From assembly GCF_029893965.1 (NCBI RefSeq), contig NZ_JARXXP010000008.1, forward strand, positions 1 to 64,000: DNA of 64,000 nt, written 5' to 3'. How positions within the stretch are numbered: the stretch's first letter is position 1; each line of letters starts with the position of its first letter. Positions 16,659 to 25,871 of this stretch are shown here, one piece after another. Made by a program: the position numbers and the translations under genes. Under the pieces are notes generated by a model. The model was not told the DNA's origin, made no database searches, and saw nothing but the letters and a program-made list of their open reading frames with translations. This stretch comes from Paenibacillus sp. PastM-3. GTDB taxonomy: Bacteria > Bacillota > Bacilli > Paenibacillales > Paenibacillaceae.

Positions 16659-17567
16659 CTAGCGGTGGGCCGTATAGACACTCGCTTTGCTGGCCTGGCG
16701 GACGGCGTCCGCTTCGGCGGCGGTAAGCGGCGCTGCTTCGGCCGCGGCAATGTTCAGCCGCAGCTGCTCAAGGCTGCTTGCACCCGGGATGACAGCTGCA
16801 ACCGCCGGCTGTGACAGCGGGTAGAGCAGCGCAGTCTGCGTAAGGGTCCGGGAAGGAGGAGCCTGCTGTGTCAGCCGGTCCTGCAGCGTTGCCAGCTCCG
16901 GCACAGAATAATCCAGATAATCCTTCTCCAGCCTGGAGCGGCCGTTATCGGTCAGGATGCCGCGCGCCAGCGGACCGCGGGCAATGAGGCTGATGCCATG
17001 CTGCTCAAGCAGCGGCAGAACCGACTCCTCCGGACGCCGGTCAAGAATGCTGTATTGGCTCATCACACTTACAATACCCGAGCGTTTCAAATATTCGCGG
17101 ACCACAGCAGGACGGATGGAGGAGATGCCGTAATAACGGATCAGCCCTTCCTGCTTCAGCTCTTCAAAGGCCTCAATCGTCTCGTCGATATTATCTTCCA
17201 TCGTTCCGCCATGGAGCTGATAGAGGTCGATGTAGTCGGTCTGCAGTCTGCGCAGACTGTCACGTACCGCGGATTTGATATAGGCTTTGGACGCATCCCA
17301 CGACCAGCCGTCCTGGCCGGGAATCCGGCGGTTGCCGACCTTAGTGGCCAGAACAACGTCACTGCGGCGGCCGCGTATGGCGTTGCCTACAATCTCCTCA
17401 TTGCGGCCCGCATCATACAGATCGGCTGTATCAAGGAAGTTGATCCCCTTATCCAGCGCCTCATGGATGATGGATACAGCCGGTGCCTCCTCGGTTCCCA
17501 GAGACATACAGCCCAGCCCCATAGCGCTTACATATAAATCGGATTGCCCTAACCGGTTCTTGTTCAT
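16659..17567 (-). CDS. Aldo/keto reductase
   Basis: The 302-residue NAD(P)H-dependent reductase has an (alpha/beta)8 barrel. The tetrad is visible: Asp and Tyr in NFLDTADLYDAG, Lys in LATKVG and His in LYQLHGG. The cofactor-binding C-terminal block is AAVIPGASSLEQL. An upstream extension of the frame is rejected because AAGGGGATG stands just before the ATG at 17567. The substrate is unknown. A second reductase and an AraC regulator lie upstream on the same strand. Confidence 0.9.
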   Translation of the reverse strand: MNKNRLGQSDLYVSAMGLGCMSLGTEEAPAVSIIHEALDKGINFLDTADLYDAGRNEEIVGNAIRGRRSDVVLATKVGNRRIPGQDGWSWDASKAYIKSAVRDSLRRLQTDYIDLYQLHGGTMEDNIDETIEAFEELKQEGLIRYYGISSIRPAVVREYLKRSGIVSVMSQYSILDRRPEESVLPLLEQHGISLIARGPLARGILTDNGRSRLEKDYLDYSVPELATLQDRLTQQAPPSRTLTQTALLYPLSQPAVAAVIPGASSLEQLRLNIAAAEAAPLTAAEADAVRQASKASVYTAHR

Positions 17568-17626
17568 GATGCATCCCCTTCTGTGCGGTTTTGTGTCCAT
17601 TATAGCATCCCTGATGCAGAAATCGG

Positions 17627-17669
17627 CAAATGTCCCTGCCCGGCCTTCCGGCCGTGCAGGGACATTTGC
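17627..17669. terminator. Strong hairpin between the two reductase genes
   Basis: GGCAAATGTCCCTGC pairs with GCAGGGACATTTGCC, with further GGCC pairing around TTCC. The T-runs on both sides are weak. It probably limits read-through from the upstream reductase. Confidence 0.6.
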
Positions 17670-17718
17670 CGTCTTTATATTGATGTATCTGCAGTCATCC
17701 TTGCGTTTATCACCGCAA

Positions 17719-18708
17719 TTATCCGCGCAGAATGGCTTCGATTTGCTCCAGCTCTTCCTTGCTGAGCTCGGGAGCGTTCAGGGATGCCACTGCGTCCTCA
17801 ATCTGGCTCACTTTGCTTGCACCAATCAGCGCAGAGGTTACTTTACCGCCGCGAAGAACCCAGGAGAGGGCGAGCTGTGACATCTTTTGTCCGCGGGCTG
17901 CTGCAATATCATTCAGCTTGCGTACCTTGCCGATCACCTCTTCGGTAATCTCCTTCTCGGAGAGGAACACGCTTGGTCCGGCTGCGCGGGAATCCGCTGC
18001 AATTCCGTTCAGATAGCGGTCGGTCAGGATGCCTTTGTACAGCGGAGAGAAGGCGATGGTGCCGATGCCTTCTTCAGCGAGCACATCCTGCAGCTCATCC
18101 TCAATCCAGCGCGACATCATTGAGTAGTTCGGCTGGTGGATCAGGCAAGGTGTGCCCAGACGGCGGAGAATCTGCGCCGCTTCGCGGGCTTCCGCCGGCC
18201 GGTAGTTGGAAATACCGACATACAGCGCTTTACCCTGGCGGACGATGAGATCCAGCGCAGCCATGGTTTCCTCCAGCGGAGTATTCGGGTCCGGACGGTG
18301 ATGGTAGAAAATATCGACATAATCCAGGCCCATCCGCTTCAGGCTCTGATCCAGGCTGGACACCAGATTCTTCTTGGAGCCCCATTCGCCGTATGGGCCC
18401 GGCCACATATAGTAACCGGCTTTGGTGGAGATAATCAGCTCATCGCGGTAAGCGGCGAGATCCTGGCGGAGAATCCGGCCGAAGTTCTCTTCGGCGGAGC
18501 CTGGTGGCGGTCCATAGTTGTTGGCAAGGTCAAAATGGGTGATGCCCAGATCAAAAGCGCGGCGAACCATGGCCCGTCCGTTTTCGAACAGGTCGTTGCC
18601 GCCGAAATTATGCCACAGGCCGAGCGAGATTGCCGGCAGCAGCAGGCCGCTGCGGCCGCTGCGGTTATATTTCATGTTGTCATAACGTTCAGGACTGGCG
18701 ATATACAT
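17719..18708 (-). CDS. Aldo/keto reductase, L-glyceraldehyde 3-phosphate reductase (YghZ) type
   Basis: The 329-residue protein has the tetrad residues in HFDLANNYGPPPGSAE, ISTKAGYYMWPGPYG and IFYHHRPD. GPPPGSAE and the MWPGPYGEWGS loop are typical of the YghZ/Gpr subgroup, which reduces L-glyceraldehyde 3-phosphate and other aldehydes. The start MYIASPERYD at 18708 is chosen because AGGAGGATC lies just before it; the longer frame has no ribosome site. The AraC gene upstream is a candidate regulator. Confidence 0.85.
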   Translation of the reverse strand: MYIASPERYDNMKYNRSGRSGLLLPAISLGLWHNFGGNDLFENGRAMVRRAFDLGITHFDLANNYGPPPGSAEENFGRILRQDLAAYRDELIISTKAGYYMWPGPYGEWGSKKNLVSSLDQSLKRMGLDYVDIFYHHRPDPNTPLEETMAALDLIVRQGKALYVGISNYRPAEAREAAQILRRLGTPCLIHQPNYSMMSRWIEDELQDVLAEEGIGTIAFSPLYKGILTDRYLNGIAADSRAAGPSVFLSEKEITEEVIGKVRKLNDIAAARGQKMSQLALSWVLRGGKVTSALIGASKVSQIEDAVASLNAPELSKEELEQIEAILRG

Positions 18709-18829
18709 GTGAGATCCTCCTAATAGTTGTGATGTGTTATTCCTCATAACGGAAGATTTTACGGCTTAACTGACACGTTCTATTGTAGCGGAACCACGGG
18801 GCAAAAGCGTATGTCAGCATGGAAGATGT

Positions 18830-19678
18830 TTATAGCACAATGTCGTTATTCGCATGGCGGCTGCGGTAGTCCTTGGGGGAGCAGCCTTTGACCTTTTTGA
18901 ACATCCGAGAGAACAGCAGGGGGTCCTGGTAGCCGACCGAACGGGCAATTTCACCGACGGTGCAGCTGCTCTCCGCCAGCAGCTCGCAGGCTTTGGCGAT
19001 GCGGAAATTCAGCAGATACTGCTGCGGCGGCAGGCCGACCGTCCGTTTGAACAGGGCCGACAGATATTTGCGGTCCAGCTTCAGGGAGGAAGACATCATC
19101 TCTACGGTGATATTTTCACAGTAGTGGGCATGCAGGAAATGAAGACATTCCTCGACATAGGAGCTTTTGGCACGCGGAAGCCGGACATTGTCCTTCGCTG
19201 CCGGGGCTGTACGCAGCAGCATCGTAAAGAACTCATACATGATTGCTTTAAGCGGCAGGTCGAGTCCCTCAGCCGTATCCGCTTCTGCAGTCAGCCGATC
19301 GTAAAGGGCAGGCATCAGCTGCTGATCCATCGGAAACACGGGCTGCTCCGGCGACAGAGAGGTCCGGGACAACAGGGATTCAATCTCTTCTCCGGTAAAA
19401 GCAACCCATGAATAGGTCCACGGCTCCGTGCTGTCTGCTGCATAATAAGTCACGATATGGGGATAGGTCAGAAAAGCCTGTCCGGCCTGCAGCCTGTGCT
19501 CGGCTTCCCCGACGGCAACCCTGCCGGTGCCTTCATGAATAAAGTGGATTTTGTAAAGGTCACGGACGCCGGGACCGACGGTGTGGCCGGGCGCACAATG
19601 CTCGAAGCCCCAGTAATGCAGATGCAGATCGGGGCTGCTGCGCAGCGGCCGCTGCGGATTATATTTAAATATGGCCAT
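18830..19678 (-). CDS. AraC-family transcriptional regulator with cupin-like sensor
   Basis: The 282-residue protein has an N-terminal AraC_binding domain (about residues 20-150, including the H...G.G turns HEGTGRVAVGEAEHRL) and a C-terminal pair of helix-turn-helix units: SSSLKLDRKYLSALFKRTVG and ARSVGYQDPLLFSRMFKKVKG. This plan is that of sugar-responsive activators. It lies directly upstream of the YghZ-type reductase on the same strand with a 121-base gap, which suggests that it controls the two reductases. Confidence 0.85.
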   Translation of the reverse strand: MAIFKYNPQRPLRSSPDLHLHYWGFEHCAPGHTVGPGVRDLYKIHFIHEGTGRVAVGEAEHRLQAGQAFLTYPHIVTYYAADSTEPWTYSWVAFTGEEIESLLSRTSLSPEQPVFPMDQQLMPALYDRLTAEADTAEGLDLPLKAIMYEFFTMLLRTAPAAKDNVRLPRAKSSYVEECLHFLHAHYCENITVEMMSSSLKLDRKYLSALFKRTVGLPPQQYLLNFRIAKACELLAESSCTVGEIARSVGYQDPLLFSRMFKKVKGCSPKDYRSRHANNDIVL

Positions 19679-19770
19679 CCTTCAGCCTCTTTTCCTGTGT
19701 AAAGTGGTCTTGGATATATGCGTATATAGTCACCATTATACAATAGTTTTACAGCGGCGTAAGACAACGC

Positions 19771-19820
19771 AAAAAGTCCCGGCGCCCTTCCGATGACGGA
19801 AGCGGAGCGGGGACTTTTTC
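19771..19820. terminator. Bidirectional terminator
   Basis: AAAAAGTCCC pairs with GGGGACTTTTT over 19771-19819, with extra pairing of CTTCCG and CGGAAG inside. Confidence 0.85.
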
Positions 19821-19874
19821 CAAAAGATAAGAAAGTATATATTTCACGCTATCCTTGATCCTTATCTTTCTCGC

Positions 19875-19916
19875 AGAAACGGATACCGTCCTATTTAGGA
19901 CGGCGTAGCCGTTTCT
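19875..19916. repeat. Palindromic intergenic element, family D
   Basis: AGAAACGG (19875-19882) pairs with CCGTTTCT (19909-19916), and inside it CCGTCC pairs with GGACGG around TATTTA. It is not followed by a T-run, so it is not a simple terminator. I recall similar AGAAACGG...CCGTTTCT hairpins between genes in other Paenibacillus genomes. It lies in the 320-base gap 19679-19998, which holds no gene. Confidence 0.6.
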
Positions 19917-19998
19917 ACTTGGTTAAGCGTTTATAAGTTGTCGGGGTTATTTCCTAATGGAGCGGCCGTTTGAGGGGAGAAAGTCCGGCGTTATAACG

Positions 19999-20310
19999 TC
20001 AGGCTTCCATTTTCAGCATAACCAGCTCTTCCACCGGCTCGCCGCCTACCAGATGCTCCTCCACAATGCGCGGAACGTCGTCCGTTGTTACATTGTAATA
20101 CCAAACGCCGTCAGGGTAGACGATGACAAAGGGACCGTTGCCGCACAGTCCGAGGCAGCTGGTTTTGTTGATTTTGACCGTTTTGTTGATTCCCTGCTCG
20201 ACCAGCTGCTCCTTGAACGCCTGCATGACATCCTCGACCTCCTGATTGTTGCAGTGCTCACTGCAGCAGAACAGCAGATGCTTCTTCAATACCTTTAAAC
20301 GCATATTCAT
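19999..20310 (-). CDS. Thioredoxin-like 2Fe-2S ferredoxin
   Basis: The 103-residue protein has four cysteines spaced as in [2Fe-2S] thioredoxin-like ferredoxins: LLFCCSEHC near residues 14-19 and TSCLGLCGNGP near 51-58. PFVIVYPDGVWY is the central strand pair. Stand-alone members are electron carriers of unclear partner. The start at 20310 is fixed by AAGGAGGTC; a longer frame upstream has no signal. No redox partner gene is adjacent. Confidence 0.85.
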   Translation of the reverse strand: MNMRLKVLKKHLLFCCSEHCNNQEVEDVMQAFKEQLVEQGINKTVKINKTSCLGLCGNGPFVIVYPDGVWYYNVTTDDVPRIVEEHLVGGEPVEELVMLKMEA

Positions 20311-20651
20311 GGGTAGACCTCCTTGGTCATGTAAAAATGGGTGACATATCTTACGAGGAGTATAGTCCCTTTTGCGGGTGGTGTAATGGGGTTGAAGCGA
20401 TTGTTCCAAAAGGCTTAACAAATGGGCTGATGCCGTAAATATTGTGTGATCTTACCTGACTTTTACAAGGGAAATATGATGGAAATGTGTCGGAGGATAG
20501 GATTTCCAGTGCAAATTCTGTTTCGAAAATATATTTGAGGAATCGTTCAAAATTGAAAAACTTTCAGTTTCGCGGATAAGGGAGTGGTTAATTAAGAAAT
20601 GTGAAAGAGTGGCTAAGCATATCAAATAAAAGCTATCAGGAGGGAATCGTT
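20311..20651. other. Gene-free stretch upstream of the stress-type gene
   Basis: No gene, hairpin with T-run or repeat is seen. GTTTCG-type hexamers near 20519 and 20569 faintly recall a SigB -35 box, but no matching GGGTAT follows at the right distance. Confidence 0.5.
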
Positions 20652-21839
20652 ATGAATAAGAAAATTGTAGGTGTGTTCCATACCGAATATGAGGCTTCGC
20701 AGGCTATTGAAGATCTGAAAAGTCAAGGATTTCTGACAGAGGACATCTCCGTGATTGCCCGTAATAAACGAGATGTCGAAGCCATTAGTGAAGAGACAGG
20801 AACCAAAGCTCCGGAAGGCATGGCCTCCGGTGCAGCAACCGGCGGATTGCTCGGCGGGGTGACCGGACTCCTGGCAGGGATTGGTGCCTTGGCTATCCCG
20901 GGGATCGGACCGATTATTGCTGCGGGTCCAATTGCCGCAACACTGACAGGGGCGGCCATCGGAGCCGGTACCGGCGGGCTGGTAGGCGGCCTGATCGGCC
21001 TTGGCATTCCGGAGGATGAAGCGGAAAGCTATGAAAATGATGTAGACGAGGGGCGGATTCTGGTCATGGTAGATGCGGATGATGCACGTGTTAACGATGT
21101 GTACACCGTATTCCGTAACCATAATTCGGCCAATGCCGAAAGATATATTGAAGATAACAGCACGAACGGTTCGTATAGAGATGTCGCTGATCATTCAGTG
21201 TCAGATGTCGTGGATGCTGCCTTTAACGGCTCAGGTCTTGAAGGACGGACAGACACCGGGCTTGATACAATGAATTCTGCTCCGGTGCACGATCTGCCGG
21301 ATAACCGGGCGCATGAGGACTTAAACCGGCCGGGAATGAAGGCTGATTTGTACTCCGGAACGCCTGACGGCATGGGCAAGGATGCAGACAGCAGAAGCTC
21401 GCTTGCTTATGAAGGCGAGGATGAAGAAGCCCGTAAGCTCCGTCTGCGCGAGGAACAGCTGGATGTGTCCAAAAACAGGGTGCAGGCCGGTGAGGTCAGC
21501 GTGCGCAAGGAAATCGTGGAGGAGCAGAAGACGATCAACGTTCCTGTATCCCATGAGGAAATTGTGATTGAGCGGCGCTCGGTCAACAATGACTCCAGCC
21601 AAACGCCAGTCGGAGCCGATGAAACCATCCGTATCCCGGTCAGCGAAGAGCAGGTCGAGGTTCATAAGAACACGGTGGTCACCGGTGAAGTGGACATTCA
21701 CAAGCGTGAAGTTCAGGGCACTCAGCAGGTAAAAGATACCCTGAAACGCGAAGAGGCCCGTGTCGATAAGACGGGGGATGTGAAAGTGAATACCAGTGAT
21801 GAGCTGCTGAGAGACAGAGACCACAGCCGCACGCGTTAA
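20652..21839 (+). CDS. General-stress-type protein: YflT/17M domain plus DUF2382
   Basis: The 395-residue protein starts with KIVGVFHTEYEASQAIEDL, the general stress protein 17M domain. A glycine/alanine-rich hydrophobic stretch follows (about residues 57-118, GAATGGLLGGVTG and similar), as in membrane-associated or desiccation-related proteins. The C-terminal third (from about residue 255) is a DUF2382/YsnF-type domain (LRLREEQLDVSKN, VRKEIVEEQ, RIPVSEEQVEVHK). Such proteins are usually stress-induced; their biochemical role is unknown. GGAGGGAATC precedes the ATG at 20652. Confidence 0.85.
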   Translation: MNKKIVGVFHTEYEASQAIEDLKSQGFLTEDISVIARNKRDVEAISEETGTKAPEGMASGAATGGLLGGVTGLLAGIGALAIPGIGPIIAAGPIAATLTGAAIGAGTGGLVGGLIGLGIPEDEAESYENDVDEGRILVMVDADDARVNDVYTVFRNHNSANAERYIEDNSTNGSYRDVADHSVSDVVDAAFNGSGLEGRTDTGLDTMNSAPVHDLPDNRAHEDLNRPGMKADLYSGTPDGMGKDADSRSSLAYEGEDEEARKLRLREEQLDVSKNRVQAGEVSVRKEIVEEQKTINVPVSHEEIVIERRSVNNDSSQTPVGADETIRIPVSEEQVEVHKNTVVTGEVDIHKREVQGTQQVKDTLKREEARVDKTGDVKVNTSDELLRDRDHSRTR

Positions 21840-21871
21840 GCGGCGGCCAGACTTACAGTGTTATAACTAAT

Positions 21872-21917
21872 AAAAGGGTTTGCCCGGGTCCTGCTGGACC
21901 CCGGGCAAACCCTTTTT
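21872..21917. terminator. Bidirectional terminator
   Basis: AAAGGGTTTGCCCGGGTCC pairs with its complement at 21896-21914, and CTTTTT follows. It serves the stress-type gene and the convergent glpX. Confidence 0.9.
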
Positions 21918-21984
21918 GCTGCGTTCCGCAGCAGTCCGGCTGCCGCTGAGGTATATGCGGCAGGTCCCGGAGCCTGGCGGCAGC

Positions 21985-22980
21985 CTACATAAAAGCAACG
22001 TTCTGGCGGTCTGAGACACCCTGCGGGATTTCCTTGCCGGGCAGGAAATGAATGCTGCGGATATAGCGGATCGTCTTGCTCTGCGCCCGCATGATAACTG
22101 AATGCGTCTCGGCGCGTTCCTTGCCGATGAAGCGGACACCATTCAGGAATTCGCCGGAGGTAACGCCGGTCGCAGCGAAGATGACATCGCCCGTGCCGAC
22201 CATGTCCTCCATCGACAGCACGCGGGCCGGGTTATCCAGACCCATCATCAGGCAGCGCTGCAGCTCGAACGGTCCTTCCGGCAGGAGCCGGCCCTGCAGC
22301 TCGCCGCCGAGGCATTTCAGGGCAGCGGCGGCGAGTACGCCTTCCGGCGCTCCGCCGGAGCCCATGTACAGATCGACATCGCTGTCGGGAAGCGCCGCGG
22401 CGATCGCTCCGGCCACATCGCCGTGGCCGAGCAGCTTGATCCGCACACCCAGCTCGCGCAGGGTGCTGATCAGATCTTCGTGGCGCTTGCGGTCGAGCAC
22501 CATTACGGTCAGCTCGGACAGCGTCTTGCCGGTAATCATGCTGGCTTTGCGCAGCGTAACCTCGGCGGAATCGTCCAGGCTGAGCTTGCCGGCCAGCTCG
22601 GGGCCGCAGGCCAGCTTCTCCATGTAGATGTCGGGCGCATGCAGCAGGCTGCCGCGGTCGGCAATCGCAATGACCGACTGGGCATTATGCAGCCCGCAGG
22701 CGACTACCTCCGTACCTTCAAGCGGGTCAACGGCTACATCTACAGCAGGCCCGTTCTTGGTGCCGACACGCTCTCCGATATAGAGCATCGGGGCTTCATC
22801 CATTTCGCCTTCGCCGATCACGACGGTTCCGTCAATGGAGACAGAATCAAACATGGAACGTATGGCAGTTGTGGCGGCATCATCCGCCGCATTCTTGTCG
22901 CCCCGGCCAATCCAGCGTGCTGAGGATAAAGCGCCCAGTTCCGTTACCCGTACAATCTCCAGTGCCAATTCGCGTTCCAT
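21985..22980 (-). CDS. glpX: Class II fructose-1,6-bisphosphatase
   Basis: It hydrolyses fructose-1,6-bisphosphate to fructose-6-phosphate, the committed gluconeogenic step. The 331-residue protein shows the GlpX signatures IGEGEMDEAPML, the metal/phosphate box DPLEGTEVVACG and GSGGAPEGVLAAAALKCLGG. The start MERELALE at 22980 is favoured because GGAGGG precedes it; another ATG lies five codons earlier. It is third in a likely ccpN-yqfL-glpX unit, 65 bases after yqfL. Confidence 0.95.
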   Translation of the reverse strand: MERELALEIVRVTELGALSSARWIGRGDKNAADDAATTAIRSMFDSVSIDGTVVIGEGEMDEAPMLYIGERVGTKNGPAVDVAVDPLEGTEVVACGLHNAQSVIAIADRGSLLHAPDIYMEKLACGPELAGKLSLDDSAEVTLRKASMITGKTLSELTVMVLDRKRHEDLISTLRELGVRIKLLGHGDVAGAIAAALPDSDVDLYMGSGGAPEGVLAAAALKCLGGELQGRLLPEGPFELQRCLMMGLDNPARVLSMEDMVGTGDVIFAATGVTSGEFLNGVRFIGKERAETHSVIMRAQSKTIRYIRSIHFLPGKEIPQGVSDRQNVAFM

Positions 22981-23045
22981 ATGTTTTCCCTCCATTTATA
23001 GGTTGTAGGTTTGGTGTACATCACATCCGCCCGGCGGGCCAAGGG

Positions 23046-23846
23046 TTAAAGATGTCCCATAATGATGCCGGCGGTTTCCTCAATGGCCTTGTCGGTAATG
23101 TCGATCACCGGACAGCCCAGCTTCTTGAACAGCACTGCGGCGTATTCCATCTCTTCATGGATGCGCTCAAGGCTGGCGTATTGCGAGCCCGCAGGCAGAC
23201 CCAGCATCTTGAGGCGCTCGGAACGGATCTTCAGCATATATTCCGGCTCCATTGTCAGGCCGATAATCCGGCTCGGCGGCAGGCTCAGAAGCTGCTGCGG
23301 CGGAGCGATCTCCGGTACAACCGGATAATTGACCACCTTCTTGCCCCGGTGGGCAAGGAAGATGCTGAGCGGTGTCTTCGAGGTCCGGGACATGCCCAGC
23401 AGCACGATGTCGGCCTTCAGCATGGCGCCCAGGTCACGGCCGTCATCGCAGGCAACGGTGAACTCAATGGCCTCGATCCGCCGGAAATAGTTCTCGTCCA
23501 GCTGATGCAGCAGTCCGGGACGGGCCTGCGGCGCGTCATCGAAGGTGTCGATGAAGGCCTGCATCATCGGGCCCATAATATCGACAATCCGCAGGTCCAG
23601 CCGGACCGCTTCCTCACGGATCATCTCCCGGAGCTCGGGCTGCACCAGGGTATAGGCGACAAAACCCTGCAGCTGCGCCGTCTCCTCCATCAGCTTGCGC
23701 AATTCATCCTCATGCCTTACATTGCCGTATCTCCTGATCGTGACACGCTGATTCTGGAACTGGTGGATAACGGCCTGCACTACTGCTTCTGCCGTATCGC
23801 CTATTGAATCCGAGCATATCGTGATGTAGTGCGAAGATTGCTCCAT
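23046..23846 (-). CDS. yqfL: PPDK/PEP synthase regulatory kinase-pyrophosphorylase (YqfL/PpsR family, DUF299)
   Basis: The family switches pyruvate phosphate dikinase or PEP synthase on and off by ADP-dependent phosphorylation and Pi-dependent dephosphorylation of a Thr. The 266-residue protein has the N-terminal ICSDSIGDTAE block and the P-loop-like GMSRTSKTPLS at residues 151-161. In Bacillus subtilis yqfL follows ccpN and is needed for CcpN-linked control, and the same order is kept here with 18 bases between the genes. Its target enzyme is not in the window. Confidence 0.9.
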   Translation of the reverse strand: MEQSSHYITICSDSIGDTAEAVVQAVIHQFQNQRVTIRRYGNVRHEDELRKLMEETAQLQGFVAYTLVQPELREMIREEAVRLDLRIVDIMGPMMQAFIDTFDDAPQARPGLLHQLDENYFRRIEAIEFTVACDDGRDLGAMLKADIVLLGMSRTSKTPLSIFLAHRGKKVVNYPVVPEIAPPQQLLSLPPSRIIGLTMEPEYMLKIRSERLKMLGLPAGSQYASLERIHEEMEYAAVLFKKLGCPVIDITDKAIEETAGIIMGHL

Positions 23847-23864
23847 GCGTTTCTAATCCTCCCG

Positions 23865-24521
23865 TTATCCTTTGGCTTCGAGATCGAGGAGAAGCTTAAC
23901 GATGGAAGTTTTGGTCAGCCGGCCCGTTACCTGAAGTCCCGGGACGGTATCTTCCGCGCCGCCGGGTACGACCACCGGCAAACTGTCTACCTCGTGAAAA
24001 ATCATTTTATGTGCAGCATCCAGCACCGGCTCATCGGGCGATACCGTTACTACCTTAGGCATACGGGTCATAACCATGCTGACCGGCATGGATACCGCAC
24101 CGGGATTGCCGAGCGTTACCTTCAGGAAATCCTTGCGCGAGGCCACTCCGGCCAGCCTGCCGTCCCCGTCGCAGATAATCAGGGTGCCGACATCCTGCAG
24201 GAACAGGGTGACGACGGCATCCTGGATCGTGGTTGTCTCACGGATGACCACCGGGATGCTCTGGATATCCTTGACCTTCGTTTCCCGCAGCAGATAGCCG
24301 CTGCCCAGATGCGCCACAGACCGCTGACCGGGAAAATAGCCGACCTTCGGCTTGGCGTCAATGTACTCCAGCATGACCAGAATGGACAGGTCGTTGCGGA
24401 TAGTCGGCCGGCTGAGGTTCAGGCTTTCGGCGATCTGGTCGCCGGAGATCGGTGCGCGTTTTTTTACAATTTCAATAATTTGCAGTTGACGGGATGTCAG
24501 TTCGATTGCGGGTCCCTCCAT
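23865..24521 (-). CDS. ccpN: CcpN-type repressor of gluconeogenic genes (HTH plus two CBS domains)
   Basis: The 218-residue protein has an N-terminal helix-turn-helix (about 10-60; ISGDQIAESLNLSRPTIRNDL) and two CBS domains (about 85-140 and 150-212). CcpN represses gapB and pckA under glycolytic conditions and senses adenine nucleotides through its CBS pair. The HTH sequence and the following KPKVGYFPG match CcpN well. The ATG at 24521 has its best ribosome-like sequence (TAGGAGAG) about 20 bases away, so the start is less certain than the identity. Confidence 0.9.
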   Translation of the reverse strand: MEGPAIELTSRQLQIIEIVKKRAPISGDQIAESLNLSRPTIRNDLSILVMLEYIDAKPKVGYFPGQRSVAHLGSGYLLRETKVKDIQSIPVVIRETTTIQDAVVTLFLQDVGTLIICDGDGRLAGVASRKDFLKVTLGNPGAVSMPVSMVMTRMPKVVTVSPDEPVLDAAHKMIFHEVDSLPVVVPGGAEDTVPGLQVTGRLTKTSIVKLLLDLEAKG

Positions 24522-24627
24522 TTTCCGGATATTATCAGGTCTCTCCTAAGGGAAAAGGAGTACCATTGGCCGATTCCCCCTCTCATTCAGACGTCTTAAT
24601 GGTAATAATACCCCTTAACTTATTTAT

Positions 24628-24656
24628 ATAATACGCAATATTGATCACTAATGCAA
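24628..24656 (-). promoter_or_regulatory. Candidate sigma-A promoter of ccpN-yqfL-glpX
   Basis: On the minus strand TTGCAT (24656-24651) is separated by 17 bases from TATTAT (24633-24628), about 107 bases upstream of the ccpN start. Confidence 0.6.
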
Positions 24657-24698
24657 CATATAGTACGTCATAAATAAATTTAGTGAGTGAAAATTGCT

Positions 24699-25649
24699 TT
24701 ATTTCTGTGCAGCAGCATCGAGTGGAGGGACAGGCAGGACAGCCGGTGCCGTTTTCTTTTTGAATAAAAGCACCTTCAGAGCCCCCGCATTAACCAGTAC
24801 GGTTCCAGTGATGATGGTGAACACGCCAAGTAGCGTAATCCAGGTAACGGCCTCATTATAGAACAGGTAACCCACACCAACGGCAATCGGCGGCGAGATA
24901 TACAGCCAGGTGGACGGGAACACCGGATTTGTCTTGGCAACGAGCCAGTAGAACAGGGTATGTCCGACCATGGAGCCGATCACGGTCAGATAGAGCAGGG
25001 AACCGGCGGTTTTAAGGGAGAGCAGAGTTTCCGGATGCCATGGTTCGGCAGCAAGCGATAAAAGAAACAGCAGAACACCCCCGTACATCATCTGCGCGGC
25101 ATTCAAGGCAACGGGCGAGACGCCGGAAAAGGCATTGATCACTTTTTTGGAATAAATCGCCCCGGCCGCGTAGCAGCATTCCCCGATCAGCACAACGATA
25201 CAGCCGGTGATCCATAGCGGGGACACGTCCACAACAAGGCTTGGCAGCACGAGCAGCAGAACGCCGGTGAAGCCGATGATGCAGCCGTAAAGAGAGTAGG
25301 AGGGCGCTTTTTGGCGGAGAAAAGCAGTCTGCATGAGCAGGATCATCATCGGCCCGGTAGCCGACAGTACGGCGGCAAGTCCTGACGAAACATATTGCTC
25401 GGCCCAGTACAGTGCGGAGAAGGTGCCAAAGGTCAGGGCGGCTCCGGTAATCAGCATTTCTTTGCGCAGGAGCAGGGAGAAGCTGGCTTTGCCTTTGATG
25501 ACCATCCAGAGAAACAGGACAGCACCGGCGAGAAAGAAACGGATTCCTGCGGAGAAGAAGGGCGGGAGCCCGGCGTCCACTCCGATTTTAATAGCAAGAA
25601 AGGTAGTGCCGAAGATCAGACAGACGAGCGAATAAGCCAGCATAATCAT
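24699..25649 (-). CDS. EamA/DMT-family transporter
   Basis: The 316-residue protein has ten predicted membrane helices in two EamA repeats; the second begins near residue 150 (LWITGCIVVLIGECCYAAGAIYSKK). DMT exporters often move amino acids or metabolites outward. It is divergent from a MocR regulator that begins 222 bases away, an arrangement in which the regulator commonly controls the transporter. The tail (residues about 290-316) is basic and proline-rich. AAGGGGAAC precedes the ATG at 25649. Confidence 0.9.
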   Translation of the reverse strand: MIMLAYSLVCLIFGTTFLAIKIGVDAGLPPFFSAGIRFFLAGAVLFLWMVIKGKASFSLLLRKEMLITGAALTFGTFSALYWAEQYVSSGLAAVLSATGPMMILLMQTAFLRQKAPSYSLYGCIIGFTGVLLLVLPSLVVDVSPLWITGCIVVLIGECCYAAGAIYSKKVINAFSGVSPVALNAAQMMYGGVLLFLLSLAAEPWHPETLLSLKTAGSLLYLTVIGSMVGHTLFYWLVAKTNPVFPSTWLYISPPIAVGVGYLFYNEAVTWITLLGVFTIITGTVLVNAGALKVLLFKKKTAPAVLPVPPLDAAAQK

Positions 25650-25871
25650 GAATAGTTCCCCTTTTTGAATGTAATATGGCAGTACGGTGAAGCATTTTGG
25701 TTAATCATAACGGGCCGGGCACAGAACAGTTAATAAGTAACAGAACAGATGACGGACCGGATGCTGTACAATAGGGGAAATAACAAGGGCTGCGGGCTGC
25801 AGGCTGCGGCTGTAACGCTGTCTCTGCAGAAGATACGGGCTGCGGGAATTGCTGAGGGGAGTGCAAAAGCT

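Noticed and set aside
20519..20600. SigB promoter for the stress-type gene
   Set aside because: Only weak -35-like hexamers are present, without GGGTAT at the proper distance.
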